Positions 42,674 through 52,381 of a DNA stretch of 64,000 nucleotides are shown here, in pieces. The notes under the pieces are model-generated. The model ran no database searches, was not told the origin of the DNA, and worked only from the letters and a program-made list of their open reading frames with translations. The stretch is from Paludibacter sp. UBA6032 (GTDB taxonomy: Bacteria > Bacteroidota > Bacteroidia > Bacteroidales > Paludibacteraceae), in NCBI GenBank assembly GCA_002427885.1, contig DIZI01000007.1, forward strand, positions 3,903 through 67,902. Direction: 5' to 3'. The number at the start of each line of letters is the position of its first letter. Position 1 is the stretch's first letter. The translations under genes and the position numbers were made by a program.

Positions 42674-43462
42674 CTACTTTTTTAATTCGTCCTCCAAATT
42701 CTTCTTATAATCTCTTTGTGCTTTTACCGGTAAATATTCAGCTTTCACATTTTCCATCGCCGCCCATAGGGTTTCACGAATATTCGGATTCAATTTTTCC
42801 AACTCCTTCAAAAGATTTTTTGCATCGCTACGTGAAGATTCTTTTTCATATGGACAGTTCTTAGTCTGCTTTTTAAAGTTCCTAATCTTTTCCATGGCTA
42901 ACATTTCGCCTTCAGAGATCAAAGCTAAAGGTCTGATAATGGTCATATCGAACTTATTCATCTTCAACTTGGGTGGCATACTTCCAAAAGTCCCTTGAAA
43001 GACCATATTAAGCAATAAGGTTTCAGCAATGTCATCCAAATGATGACCCAGAGCTATTTTATTACAATGCAGCTCCTTAGCTACTTCAAACAATGCTTTT
43101 CGCCTTTTCCATGAACATAAGAAACAAGTGGATTTATTCGTTTCAGTACAGTCATCGAAACGGGTAATATGATGAACAAATGGAATTCCAAACTGTGCCG
43201 AAAAAGCTTCCAGATAATCTAAGTCCGATTGGTAGGGAATATTTTCAACAGTTATATGAACTGCAGTAAGTCTGAATCTTGGAACAATCATTTTCATACG
43301 TTCGCCCAGTAATTCAACTAAAGCCAACGAATCTTTTCCACCGGAAAGTCCTATAAGTATATGGTCATCATTTTCAATCAAACCGTACTTATTAATCGCT
43401 TTAACAAACTTTGATTGTATCTTCCTAAGTGTTTTCGTATTTTCCTTATGCAGTTCATCCAT
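42674..43462 (-). CDS. ttcA: tRNA 2-thiocytidine synthetase TtcA-like
   Basis: A 262-residue PP-loop ATPase that would put sulfur on C32 of tRNA. The ATP motif is GLSGGKDSLALVEL (SGGxDS). A CFLCSWKRRKALFE motif supplies two of the Cys ligands of the Fe-S cluster, and HHLDDIAETLLLN is the family's second signature. Other TtcA family members act on different tRNA positions, so the exact site is not certain. A TACTTTTA box (43491-43484) could be its promoter. tRNA genes lie close downstream on the other strand. Confidence 0.85.
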   Translation of the reverse strand: MDELHKENTKTLRKIQSKFVKAINKYGLIENDDHILIGLSGGKDSLALVELLGERMKMIVPRFRLTAVHITVENIPYQSDLDYLEAFSAQFGIPFVHHITRFDDCTETNKSTCFLCSWKRRKALFEVAKELHCNKIALGHHLDDIAETLLLNMVFQGTFGSMPPKLKMNKFDMTIIRPLALISEGEMLAMEKIRNFKKQTKNCPYEKESSRSDAKNLLKELEKLNPNIRETLWAAMENVKAEYLPVKAQRDYKKNLEDELKK

Positions 43463-43636
43463 ATTCCAACTTATTTTGGAGCGTAAAAGTACAAAATCTA
43501 CTTCATTTTTTGTGAATACGAAAATTAATTTTGCTCATTGTTTATTGAAGCTATCTAAATGTCAGTTGCATTGACCTTATTTGTTTCGGATAATCCTATA
43601 TCGAATCAAAATAAGCGGTTTTTTTTCATTGAAATA

Positions 43637-43667
43637 TTTGTGAATTATCAAAAAGAAAGTATCTTTG
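43637..43667 (+). promoter_or_regulatory. Promoter of the tRNA-Gly gene
   Basis: TTTG (43637-43640), 19 bp, TATCTTTG (43660-43667): a full match to the Bacteroidota consensus, 66 bp before the tRNA. The rest of the gap 43463-43733 shows no gene. Confidence 0.85.
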
Positions 43668-43733
43668 CACCACAATTGAAAAATAGTACTTCAATTGTAA
43701 AGGGATGGTAAAAAGATACCATTTAAAATAATT

Positions 43734-43806
<73 letters not shown>

Positions 43807-43819
43807 CATTTAATTTTAA

Positions 43820-43852
43820 GAACAGCGAAACAAACGTGTTTCGCTGTTTTTC
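43820..43852 (+). terminator. Terminator after tRNA-Gly
   Basis: AACAGCGAAACA / TGTTTCGCTGTT pair (loop AACG), then TTTCTC. The sequence GCGAAA echoes the tRNA acceptor end. Confidence 0.8.
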
Positions 43853-43864
43853 TCTCAATTGATT

Positions 43865-43948
43865 GCCCAAATGGTGGAATTGGTAGACACGCTAGTTTCA
43901 GGGACTAGTGGCCGTAAGGTTGTGGGGGTTCGAGTCCCCCTTTGGGTA
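43865..43948 (+). tRNA. tRNA-Leu (anticodon CAG)
   Basis: Acceptor GCCCAAA / TTTGGGT, D-arm with TGGTAGAC, anticodon stem CTAGT / ACTAG around TTCAGGG, long variable arm (TGGCCGTAAGGTTGT), T arm GGGGG TTCGAGT CCCCC. 84 nt, class II as expected for Leu. Confidence 0.97.
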
Positions 43949-43990
43949 CAATAATAATTTCCAATTTTGAATAAACAGGGAATTTTTCTC

Positions 43991-44074
43991 GCGCAGATGG
44001 TGGAATTGGTAGACATGCTACTTTGAGGGGGTAGTGCCGGTTACGGTGTGTGGGTTCGAATCCCATTCTGCGTA
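43991..44074 (+). tRNA. tRNA-Leu (anticodon GAG)
   Basis: Acceptor GCGCAGA / TCTGCGT, anticodon stem CTACT / GGTAG around TTGAGGG, long variable arm (TGCCGGTTACGGTGT), T arm GTGGG TTCGAAT CCCAT. 84 nt, a second isoacceptor of leucine. Confidence 0.96.
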
Positions 44075-44076
44075 CA

Positions 44077-44119
44077 AACAAAAGAGTTTCTCCGTTAAAG
44101 GAAGAAACTCTTTTGTTTT
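44077..44119. terminator. Terminator between tRNA-Leu and the CDF gene
   Basis: Arms AACAAAAGAGTTTC / GAAACTCTTTTGTT, followed by TTATA on the plus strand and by runs of T on the minus strand side too. Serves convergent units. Confidence 0.88.
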
Positions 44120-44150
44120 ATATATTATATCATTAGAATACGATGGCTAA

Positions 44151-45098
44151 TCAATTGCAGCAATTTTCCATTAGACAACTCTCTTCCGTGGTTTCAAACT
44201 CAACGGTAACATGTTGAATGCCCTTCTCCTGCAAAGAAGTCCGTATAGTATCTTTCAATTCTGCCAATTTTTCCATAGTTAATGTTGCACTTAAAACAAC
44301 ATGTACGGTAAGTACATTGTACGTTCCATCTACCGACCATACATGTAAATCGTGTACATTTTCAATTCCTTCCAGTCGTTTTAAATGTTCCGAAATATCA
44401 GTAATATCAACTTCCTCCGGTATTCCCTGCAAAATAATATGCAAACTCTGACGAACATTCTTGTAAACATTGGATAAAACAAAAATCGCAATTACAACTG
44501 ACATAATCGGATCAATTATAGGCACATCGAAAAAATACATGATAACCGAGCCCACCAAAATAGCCGCCCAACCTAATACATCTTCCAGCATGTGTAACGA
44601 TACGACTTTCTCATTTATCGAATGTCCCTTTTTGAGACGAAGAACGGCTGCTCCATTGACCAAAACGCCTACAATAGCCAATAAAAACATGCCTCCAACA
44701 TGTGTTTCCTGAGGATGAAACAAACGGGGAATTGCTGCCGTAAGAATAAAAATACTTCCTACAACCAATACAATTGAATTAATAATGGCTCCCAATAACG
44801 AAAAGCGTTTATAACCGTAAGAGTAGGAATTATCATTTCCTTTTTTAGCCATTTTCTGGAAATACCAGGCCAGTCCAAGTGAAAGTGAATCACCCAAATC
44901 GTGCACCGCATCGGATAGAATGGCAATACTATTGGTGAAATATCCACCAACAATCTCTAATAATGTAAATGCGATATTCAGGAAAAAAGCAAATTTAATA
45001 TTTTTTACATCAGCGTGATGATGGTGGTGATCATGACCATGACTATCCTTTATTATTGAGTTTTGAGTTTGCGAATTATTATCCGTTATTAATGCCAT
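44151..45098 (-). CDS. Cation diffusion facilitator (zinc/cadmium exporter)
   Basis: A 315-residue inner-membrane antiporter of the CDF family exporting Zn2+ or related ions. A His-rich start (HGHDHHHHHAD) precedes six membrane helices. The transport site is visible in helix 2 (SDAVHDLGDS) and helix 5 (HMLEDVLGW), the HxxxD pairs of Zn-type members. A cytoplasmic ferredoxin-like domain (about 215-305; LEGIENVHDLHVWSVDG) follows. It ends in a short Cys-rich tail (ESCLMENCCN) that may bind metal. Its -7 box lies next to the terminator of the pectin locus. Confidence 0.93.
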   Translation of the reverse strand: MALITDNNSQTQNSIIKDSHGHDHHHHHADVKNIKFAFFLNIAFTLLEIVGGYFTNSIAILSDAVHDLGDSLSLGLAWYFQKMAKKGNDNSYSYGYKRFSLLGAIINSIVLVVGSIFILTAAIPRLFHPQETHVGGMFLLAIVGVLVNGAAVLRLKKGHSINEKVVSLHMLEDVLGWAAILVGSVIMYFFDVPIIDPIMSVVIAIFVLSNVYKNVRQSLHIILQGIPEEVDITDISEHLKRLEGIENVHDLHVWSVDGTYNVLTVHVVLSATLTMEKLAELKDTIRTSLQEKGIQHVTVEFETTEESCLMENCCN

Positions 45099-45266
45099 AG
45101 AAAAAGTTAGTAAGAAAAAGTGAAATTTATATTTTGAGTGAATTAAAATCTTTCGATTAACGCAATGGCATATCTGGTTTTAATTAAATCAAATTTTGAT
45201 ATGTAATAACGTCTGCAAGATTATAAAAGTTTGGAAGTTTAGTTTATATAAATCTTATCAACGTTG

Positions 45267-45274
45267 CAAAAGTA
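45267..45274 (-). promoter_or_regulatory. -7 box of the CDF gene
   Basis: TACTTTTG on the minus strand, directly after the T run of the pectin-locus terminator and 168 bp before the CDF start. Confidence 0.55.
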
Positions 45275-45278
45275 CAAA

Positions 45279-45311
45279 AAAAGCGTGTCACCTTAATAAT
45301 GACACGCTTTT
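45279..45311 (-). terminator. Terminator of the pectin locus
   Basis: Stem AAAAGCGTGTCA / TGACACGCTTTT; on the minus strand a run of seven T follows. Lies 42 bp after the last gene (GH105). Confidence 0.9.
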
Positions 45312-45352
45312 AATAATACATGAACTTAATAAGTACAAGTATAAAACAAAAG

Positions 45353-46828
45353 TCAAATAATAATCTTTTCCAAAAATTTATTATTTACCAGTAGTAAGTA
45401 AATTCCAGGAATGTAGTTAATTGTTGATATTTTTAATTCGTTTTTTTCATTCAGGTTACTGCTGGTCATAGCCTTACCAAGCGAATTGTAAAGTTCAATT
45501 TTTGCCTGTTTTTTGATGTTAGATCTGATTACAATTGAATCTTTTAATTTTGTAATTTCAACTATTTTATCCGGACTAACAACTGAATTGGATGTAATTG
45601 AATTTTGATAAATCTCATATTCAACACTGGCCATAATAAAAGGGCCTACCCCTTTGAGATCATTCGATACTATCTGACCGGCATCGCTACCGTTCAGGTA
45701 GTAATTAATTGATCCATCACGGGTTAAATTGGAAGCCGGGCCCAATCCCGCCGATTTACAAATCCGGTTCAAAGATAAATTACCCTTCGAATCTTCAGAA
45801 ATAAAATTATCAATTAATCCCTGATATGCCTTTGTGGCAACAGGTAAATAATCTGTTTTCGAAATAAATCCTAAACGAATGGCTTTAAGTAGAGCATAAG
45901 TAAACATGCTTGAGGCAGAAGCTTCGATATAATTTGCTTTTCCGTTAGAAGTGAGCGTGTTGTCATATCTCAGTAACTGGTACCAGCAACCACTCACAGG
46001 ATCCTGCCAACGTTTAATGCCGGCAGTAACCTGATTAAGTATATCAACCAATTCCTGACGGCGGGAATAATTTTCAGGTAATACTTCCAACACATCGACC
46101 AAAGCCGCCGCATACCAACCTAAACCGCGTGCCCAGAATTCATTAGAACAACCTTTAAACGGATCGGTTTGATTTGCCCAAAATGAATTGGCATCGGTTG
46201 GTAAAGCTGACCATGCATGATAATTCAGCTGATAAGCCGGATCATAGGTTTTGCTATGAATCAGCACAAACTGATTAACTACATCATCGTATGCAGCACC
46301 GTTATTGAATGCTTTTTCGTATGCAGCATAGAATCTAGCTCCCATATAAAGACCATCGAGCCACATTTGATGTGGATATGAACTTTTATGCCAAAAACCT
46401 CCCGTGGCACTGTAGTTTGTACGTGGCTGTTTGCTAATTTGCTTGCGTAGCGTATCTAAAGCCGTTTTGTATTGAATAGATTTTTCAGTTTCATAAATCT
46501 GCATCAAAAACATGCCCGGATTAATATTATCCAGCGTATATGCTGTAAAACTATAACCGGCTGTAATTTTACCGGTTGTGGTATTCACACAGGCTTTTGC
46601 ATAATTCAAAGCATAGTTGTAATAAGTACTACCACCATACATATCATAAACTTTCAGAACAGATTCTACAAACAATCCGTTTGGATAATCCCAGGAAATC
46701 AATCCACCACTCCGGGCCATTTGCGATTGTGCCATGCGCTGGGAATATAGGAGCGAATTATCGGCAACGGCAGATAATGTAAAGCCCAGAATCAGAAATA
46801 GAATAAATTTCAATTTTGAATGCTTCAT
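45353..46828 (-). CDS. GH105 (GH88-like) unsaturated galacturonyl hydrolase with T9SS sorting domain
   Basis: Removes the unsaturated sugar from oligosaccharides produced by pectate lyases, by hydration. ATG at 46828 begins a good signal peptide (MKHSKLKFILFLILGFTLS); a longer frame to 46864 adds 12 unlikely residues. The alpha6/alpha6 domain (about 25-400) shows family words (SYPHQMWLDGLYMGARFYA, FWARGLGWYAAALVDVLEVLP, YIEASASSMFTYALLKA). A type A T9SS domain follows (about 415-491; IELYNSLGKAM, YIPGIYLLLV). Most GH105 enzymes work in the periplasm, so an exported one is unusual. A second GH105 without the tag is at 55539. It is 175 bp after the PL9 gene, last in the locus. Confidence 0.9.
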   Translation of the reverse strand: MKHSKLKFILFLILGFTLSAVADNSLLYSQRMAQSQMARSGGLISWDYPNGLFVESVLKVYDMYGGSTYYNYALNYAKACVNTTTGKITAGYSFTAYTLDNINPGMFLMQIYETEKSIQYKTALDTLRKQISKQPRTNYSATGGFWHKSSYPHQMWLDGLYMGARFYAAYEKAFNNGAAYDDVVNQFVLIHSKTYDPAYQLNYHAWSALPTDANSFWANQTDPFKGCSNEFWARGLGWYAAALVDVLEVLPENYSRRQELVDILNQVTAGIKRWQDPVSGCWYQLLRYDNTLTSNGKANYIEASASSMFTYALLKAIRLGFISKTDYLPVATKAYQGLIDNFISEDSKGNLSLNRICKSAGLGPASNLTRDGSINYYLNGSDAGQIVSNDLKGVGPFIMASVEYEIYQNSITSNSVVSPDKIVEITKLKDSIVIRSNIKKQAKIELYNSLGKAMTSSNLNEKNELKISTINYIPGIYLLLVNNKFLEKIII

Positions 46829-47003
46829 TGTTATAAGTTTAAAATATGTGATTTTCAAGGACATTTTTATGTATATGTAAATCTAGCTTTACTTTGAATA
46901 AAGAAGAAACGAAGATTAAATGACAAAGTTACAAAAAATACTCAAATAACTAATTGAGTAAGATAGATGCATGAATATTGAATTTCAACACCTTAACAGC
47001 TTT

Positions 47004-49778
47004 TTATCGAACAATAATAATCTTGTTTGTTTTGGTCAGGTTTCCAACAACCAACTGGCACAAATAAACACCATTTCCAAGTATTAAAACCGAAACCGGA
47101 ATAAAATATTCCACTCCTGGATCTGCTTTTCCTTCGTAGGCTTTTGACAGAATCTGACCATTCAGATTACAAATATTTATAATAGCATGGCTTGAACTTT
47201 CGGTGCTGAACTTCACTACAACTTCCGTTTTACATGGGTTTGGCAAAACAGTAAGATTCAATTTTGCATTCATATTCATAATAACCTGCAAACCTGAATT
47301 AATGTCACCTTCCTGTAATTCAAACGGACCCAAATCTCTGGCTGTACCATAAATTGGTTGAGCTAAAAACGGAAACTCTGTTGTATATGGCATATTATAA
47401 GGTAATCCTTTATCAACCAAAACACTTCCGGTTTTAAGTCTGGCAAATTTTGCAGGTAAACTTCCGTCCATACCACGGGGAGCTTTGGCATCGTCTTCAC
47501 TTAAACTGACATAATCGGAAGCTCCGAAACCACGGATTACGTTGGTCCAGGCTTTATCAGTTATAGATAACATAGCGTTATTGCTGTTTAATCCACCTGC
47601 AATTTCGATATTACCGAAACAAACATTGTTATAATATTCGCAATTAGTTGACGATTTTTCGAACATAAAATCGTAACCGCAACCGAAAGCCAGACAGTTT
47701 ACTAACTTCTCTCCTCCTCCATGACTGTTTTGGTCAAAACCTTTTACAGAGCCGGTTTTATTGCAATTGAATGCTACACAGTTCCATGCTTCATGAATTC
47801 CTTCCGATGAACCACCGGTACCGTTCCCACCCATTTTAATTCCATTGCCATTGCCCGCAAATGAACCTGTATCATTTGCCCACAGAAAGTTCTCAGCACG
47901 TCCCGAACCCCATGCCCAACATTCTATAATCTGAACTGCATAGTCCGTTTCATATAAATCCCAGCCATCATCGGCATTGTCCCACGAACGGCAGCGGATA
48001 AAACGATTGCCCATTCCGTTATGCATTTTACAGGCAAACCCATCCGCATCGCCACCATTACTATCTGCATCATAATTCAAATAGGAATCACAGTCAATAA
48101 TATCATTATAAGCACAATAACTGCCATCATTCTTTGAAATTCCCGGCCAAGAGTCCGAAAAAACATGACCAAATCCGAGTTGAATACCGGTATCATCATT
48201 GTAACTGAGTGTACAACGTTCGATAATATTGTGATTGCCTTCCAGTTTTATTGCGTTGTCACCTGCCTGAGTGATATGAATACCTTTTATATGCCAGTAA
48301 CTACCATTCAACTGGAAGCCGCGAATTCCAAGTTCTTTCGGTTGATCCTTGAAATTAAAAATCGGAAATTCATCGGGATAGTTCTTGATAGTAAAATATT
48401 TTGCAGTTGTTCCTGTGGTATAAATCCGGACAGTAGTTTTGGTTCCATCCTTCATCATATCAGGATAATACGTTCCCCCACGGCAAATAATTGTATCGCC
48501 GGGTACAACTGCATCAACAGCTCTTTGAATATTGTACCAGGGTGAATCAAAGGTTCCTTCACCGCTATCATTTCCGGTGGGAGCTATGTAATATACCTTA
48601 GCGTCGGTATTGGAACCGGTTCCAAGCAATTGCAGTTGCGTTGAGGCACCACCACCTGTTAAAGTAAAGTTATAACTATATGATTGTAAATCGGTCGGTG
48701 AAAATTGAACATAAATTGTATCAGTTACTAAGGCATTTGCCGTGTAAGGCAAATTAAGTGACGAACTGAAACCACTTGAAGATGTTGTTGAAATCAGAAA
48801 ATTGGAAGAAGCTTCAAGCGTCATATTTCCAAGTAATATATTTCCATCGGATGGTGAAAGATATTTGGCTGAAACGGTAAAACTTCTTTTAGAAATTGTT
48901 CCTGTTTTTACCGATCCAAAATTGATTGAAGACGGATTTACGGTAATACTGGGAATTTCAGATGTTTTTTGATTTATCTGACCGAAAGTTGAGGTTAAAT
49001 AATTAGTATTTTCATTCGCTCCATTATACTCAAAAACAGCAAAATAGTAAGTTTCACCTGCTTCAAGACCACTTACAACCACATGATCATCATTCCCTGA
49101 ATAAGCCACAAATACATTTGTATCCAGCATTTTGGGCAAATTCAGGTAAGCAGTTCCATCGGTTGGAGACCAGGTTACAGGACTTCCTTTTGAATAAACA
49201 AGCAAACGACCTTCACCATTTCCCTTTGTAAAATTAATTTTCATTGAAGTACCGGTCACTTCACTGGCCGAAATGGAAGCCTGAATTGTTGGTTCATCGC
49301 CCATTGTTGAAGTGGTAATAATCACATTATCAATATAAATAGTCGCCGAACCGCATGTAAAGCGAATGAGAACCCCTTTTGTACCGGCTTCACTGATAGC
49401 CATATTGCTTGATCCATATGAAGATGAAGAATTCACCGTAGCCGTTCCAATGCTTGTCCAACTTAAACCGTTGTCGATAGATTTTTCAACGGTCAGAACT
49501 TTTCCACTTCCGCTCCCGCGATGATTAAAACTAAGTGAAACAGGTTTATCGATGGCTGGTGTGATTGCATAACCGGCAGTATTCATTGCCAGACGGTTAC
49601 TTCCGTTATCGGCTTTACCAAAAGCATTTTTAATTTTCCATACTCCGGAGTTAAGAGTAGCAGTAACTTCAGTTGATGGAGCTAAAGTTGGTAATCCTGT
49701 TTCAAAAGTTTCATTTATTTGTGCAGAAAGAAAACATGCAAATAAAATATTGAACAAAAAAATAGTGATTTTTCTCAT
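47004..49778 (-). CDS. PL9 pectate lyase with accessory domains and T9SS sorting domain
   Basis: An endo-acting lyase that cuts de-esterified homogalacturonan by beta-elimination. A signal peptide (residues 1-20) is followed by an adhesin-like jelly roll (about 21-155), an Fn3 domain (about 160-275) and an Ig-like choice-of-anchor domain (about 285-390). The PL9 beta-helix comes next (about 393-815; YYIAPTGNDSGEGTFDSPWY at its start). The site includes the Asp-rich calcium segment NGGDADGFACKMHNGMGN with the candidate catalytic Lys. A type A sorting domain ends it (about 840-924). It should work on the cell surface. The 231-bp gap upstream holds a terminator for the previous gene, so PL9 and the GH105 may form their own unit. 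Confidence 0.9.
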   Translation of the reverse strand: MRKITIFLFNILFACFLSAQINETFETGLPTLAPSTEVTATLNSGVWKIKNAFGKADNGSNRLAMNTAGYAITPAIDKPVSLSFNHRGSGSGKVLTVEKSIDNGLSWTSIGTATVNSSSSYGSSNMAISEAGTKGVLIRFTCGSATIYIDNVIITTSTMGDEPTIQASISASEVTGTSMKINFTKGNGEGRLLVYSKGSPVTWSPTDGTAYLNLPKMLDTNVFVAYSGNDDHVVVSGLEAGETYYFAVFEYNGANENTNYLTSTFGQINQKTSEIPSITVNPSSINFGSVKTGTISKRSFTVSAKYLSPSDGNILLGNMTLEASSNFLISTTSSSGFSSSLNLPYTANALVTDTIYVQFSPTDLQSYSYNFTLTGGGASTQLQLLGTGSNTDAKVYYIAPTGNDSGEGTFDSPWYNIQRAVDAVVPGDTIICRGGTYYPDMMKDGTKTTVRIYTTGTTAKYFTIKNYPDEFPIFNFKDQPKELGIRGFQLNGSYWHIKGIHITQAGDNAIKLEGNHNIIERCTLSYNDDTGIQLGFGHVFSDSWPGISKNDGSYCAYNDIIDCDSYLNYDADSNGGDADGFACKMHNGMGNRFIRCRSWDNADDGWDLYETDYAVQIIECWAWGSGRAENFLWANDTGSFAGNGNGIKMGGNGTGGSSEGIHEAWNCVAFNCNKTGSVKGFDQNSHGGGEKLVNCLAFGCGYDFMFEKSSTNCEYYNNVCFGNIEIAGGLNSNNAMLSITDKAWTNVIRGFGASDYVSLSEDDAKAPRGMDGSLPAKFARLKTGSVLVDKGLPYNMPYTTEFPFLAQPIYGTARDLGPFELQEGDINSGLQVIMNMNAKLNLTVLPNPCKTEVVVKFSTESSSHAIINICNLNGQILSKAYEGKADPGVEYFIPVSVLILGNGVYLCQLVVGNLTKTNKIIIVR

Positions 49779-49941
49779 ATAATTTTATCTTCTAAGGTTT
49801 TAACAATATATTAACACAAAATATAGTCTTAAGAAAATGGAAATTTTATTCTATAATCTTACATCTAAATTTAAATCACAAACGGATATTATTGTATGTT
49901 AAGTCAGTTTTACATTTTTTCAACTGATTCTATTAAAAAAA

Positions 49942-49979
49942 TGACAGTAAATAGTTTTTATGTAAACTATTTACTGTCA
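49942..49979 (-). terminator. Terminator after the Gfo/Idh/MocA gene
   Basis: A perfect 16-bp stem (TGACAGTAAATAGTTT on each strand) with a six-base loop, followed on the minus strand by seven T. It splits the locus into two transcripts. Confidence 0.9.
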
Positions 49980-50008
49980 AGATATAATGTAAATAGATTA
50001 CAAAAGCG

Positions 50009-51364
50009 TTATGTTTTTTTGACCCTTGGAACCAAATCGGTCAGATCAGCTATTTTCACCGGTTTTCCTGAGTCACAACTTTTACGCGCTGCAATACCTA
50101 TAAGAATTGCAAATGCACCATCACGAACGCCCGCTGCTTGTTTAAACGGATCTGCCTGATTGCTTTTGAAAATATGATCATGTAAGATTTTATCTCCGCC
50201 ACCATGTCCTTCACTCTTTGCAATACGAAAATAATCCCGTTTACCAAAGTTATGTGTGATCATGATCTCGTCATAATCTGCTTCATATGTTGGATTTTTC
50301 TCTTGTATCCAGGCGTCAATTCGTCCTTTTGTTCCGTTGAATGCAATTCTGTAACCTTCATAAGGAGCATAAGTGACAACCGAATAAGCTACCTGAACTC
50401 CATTTGCATATTTTATGGATGCTGTCATTTTATCAAAAATGTCAATGTCTTCTTTAAACACGCAACCATCGCGCAAATAACCATCATACTGCTCATTATC
50501 AGTATATAACATTTTGTAATGAGGATTTGTATTGACATCCCAATAAAAATCACAAGTATCTTTATGATTACAACTACGACAGTTTACAGCACGTTGTTTT
50601 CCATTCTTTCCATAAAATTCAAGATTACCAAGTGCAAAAACCTCTTCAGGTTCAGAATCTATCCACCAGTTTAGCAAATCAAAATGATGAGAAGCCTTAT
50701 GTAGCCATAATGAACCACTAAATTCGCGTTTCCGGTGCCAGCGACGAAAATAATCGGCACCATGACTGGTATCTAAATACCAATGAAAGTCAACAGAAGT
50801 AATTTCACCAATTTCTCCATTTCTGATTAATTCCCAGATCTTTGAACGATGTGGAGAATAGCGGTAGTTGAAAGTGACAGTTAATTTTTTACCTGAACGT
50901 TTTTCTGCATCCAGAATTGCCTGACACTTTACTTCGTCCGTTGTCATAGGTTTTTCTGATATCACATCACAACCCAGATCGAGTCCGCGAATAATGTATT
51001 TATCATGCAAATAATCATTTACAGTAACAATCAAAACATCTGGTTTTACCTCTTTCATCATGGTTTCGAAATCGGTAAATGTTTTACAGGTAGCACCCAT
51101 ATAATTCTTTGCAGCTTCCAGTCTTCCCGGATTTATATCACATAATCCTACATATTCCACATAATCGCTGTAATCTTTAATTACATCCTTGCCCCACATG
51201 GTTGTCCCCCGCGATCCGGTTCCAATAAGAGCTACCCGTTTCTTTTTTGGTAATGGTTCCCCGTTTTGTTTGCTGTTTTGGGCTTCAGTAATTCCGGGAA
51301 TTGAGCTCAACATAGCACCTGCAGCAGCAACGGTTGAAGCTGCAATAAAATTACGTCTGTTCAT
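50009..51364 (-). CDS. Secreted Gfo/Idh/MocA-family oxidoreductase in the pectin locus
   Basis: A 451-residue NAD(P)-type oxidoreductase. The N-terminus MNRRNFIAASTVAAAGAMLS looks like a Tat signal (twin Arg, long hydrophobic stretch), so it would be folded with its cofactor before export. The Rossmann motif is VALIGTGSRGTTMW; EKPMT is the usual Lys-Pro motif; the sugar-binding domain contains FNYRYSPHRSKIWELI and HKASHHFDLLNWW. A Cys cluster (NCRSCNHKDTCDFYWD) may bind a metal. Secreted members of this superfamily include glycosidases using NAD; its substrate here is unknown but its place among pectin enzymes suggests a galacturonate-containing or decorated sugar. Confidence 0.82.
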   Translation of the reverse strand: MNRRNFIAASTVAAAGAMLSSIPGITEAQNSKQNGEPLPKKKRVALIGTGSRGTTMWGKDVIKDYSDYVEYVGLCDINPGRLEAAKNYMGATCKTFTDFETMMKEVKPDVLIVTVNDYLHDKYIIRGLDLGCDVISEKPMTTDEVKCQAILDAEKRSGKKLTVTFNYRYSPHRSKIWELIRNGEIGEITSVDFHWYLDTSHGADYFRRWHRKREFSGSLWLHKASHHFDLLNWWIDSEPEEVFALGNLEFYGKNGKQRAVNCRSCNHKDTCDFYWDVNTNPHYKMLYTDNEQYDGYLRDGCVFKEDIDIFDKMTASIKYANGVQVAYSVVTYAPYEGYRIAFNGTKGRIDAWIQEKNPTYEADYDEIMITHNFGKRDYFRIAKSEGHGGGDKILHDHIFKSNQADPFKQAAGVRDGAFAILIGIAARKSCDSGKPVKIADLTDLVPRVKKT

Positions 51365-51412
51365 GGTAGTAGATTTAAAACAATATTTTCAATTTAATAA
51401 ATTAAAGCTATA

Positions 51413-52360
51413 TTATTTAGTCGGATCCCAGTTATCGTATCCTTTTAATACATTTTCGATAGTATATTCAGTCGCTTGGTTTTTGGTCAGAATTTTTGAC
51501 CAACTGGCACGACCTGATGTTTCGGCACCTTCGCCTGTATTGTTGAATTCCATGTAACGGGCTGTTTTTTCATTTTCAGGATTACGCCAGTTATCCCAAC
51601 CAATGGATCTTATTCCTTTCGGCAATTGACAATTCATATACAAAGTCATGGCATATGCCCGCCACGGACGACCCAGATACATATCGGTCACATGATCGGC
51701 AAGAATTATTTTGCATTTATCGAAAATATATCCGTATTTAATATTTTGAGGTGTGCTTGCAGCAGTAATATAAGAATTACGTTTACAAAGAATTTCGCAG
51801 TTTTCAAACCATACAGTAGACGGCCCGAATATAAAATCGGTGGTTCCTTCTATGTGGCAATCCTTGAAATATTGACGCATATTTTCTCTTCCGGTATAAA
51901 TTGTGTCCTGATTTCCAAGAAAACGACAATTAACGAATACTGCGCGATCGCCTTCAACGTGAAGTGCAACAGCTTGTCCCAATTGTGCGGCAGTATTTTC
52001 AACAGTCAGGTTTTCGAGATGAATATCGTTTCCACAAATTTTCAGCGTATAGGTGCGGAAAGTACCCATTTTATTAATGTTGGCGTGATCGTCGTAATTT
52101 ATAATCGTTTTATCACGATCTTCACCAATCAGGCGGACATTGCAAATATAAGTCGGGATTACCAGTTTTTCTTTATAGAATCCTTTTTTAATAAAGATTG
52201 TAACCGTTCCGGCCGGATTAAAAGCACGAACCGAATCGATTGCCTGTTGTATATTTCGAAAATTTCCTGTTCCGTTACGGTCAACGACAATATAGTTTTG
52301 CAGTTGTGAATAACTAAAGATACTTCCTGATAAAAACAAAAATAAAAGAAGTTTTTTCAT
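51413..52360 (-). CDS. Pectin methylesterase (CE8)
   Basis: Removes methyl groups from homogalacturonan so that pectate lyases and GH28 can act. A signal peptide (residues 1-18) is followed by the right-handed beta-helix. The catalytic and binding motifs are complete: GQAVALHVEGD (Gln), GNQDTIY (Asp), GTTDFIFG (Asp) and YLGRPWRAYA (Arg, Trp). Length of 315 residues is normal. No sorting domain, so it probably acts in the periplasm. It lies 22 bp after the PL1 gene and 49 bp before the oxidoreductase gene. Confidence 0.94.
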   Translation of the reverse strand: MKKLLLFLFLSGSIFSYSQLQNYIVVDRNGTGNFRNIQQAIDSVRAFNPAGTVTIFIKKGFYKEKLVIPTYICNVRLIGEDRDKTIINYDDHANINKMGTFRTYTLKICGNDIHLENLTVENTAAQLGQAVALHVEGDRAVFVNCRFLGNQDTIYTGRENMRQYFKDCHIEGTTDFIFGPSTVWFENCEILCKRNSYITAASTPQNIKYGYIFDKCKIILADHVTDMYLGRPWRAYAMTLYMNCQLPKGIRSIGWDNWRNPENEKTARYMEFNNTGEGAETSGRASWSKILTKNQATEYTIENVLKGYDNWDPTK

Positions 52361-52381
52361 GATTTAAGGACATTTAAATTA

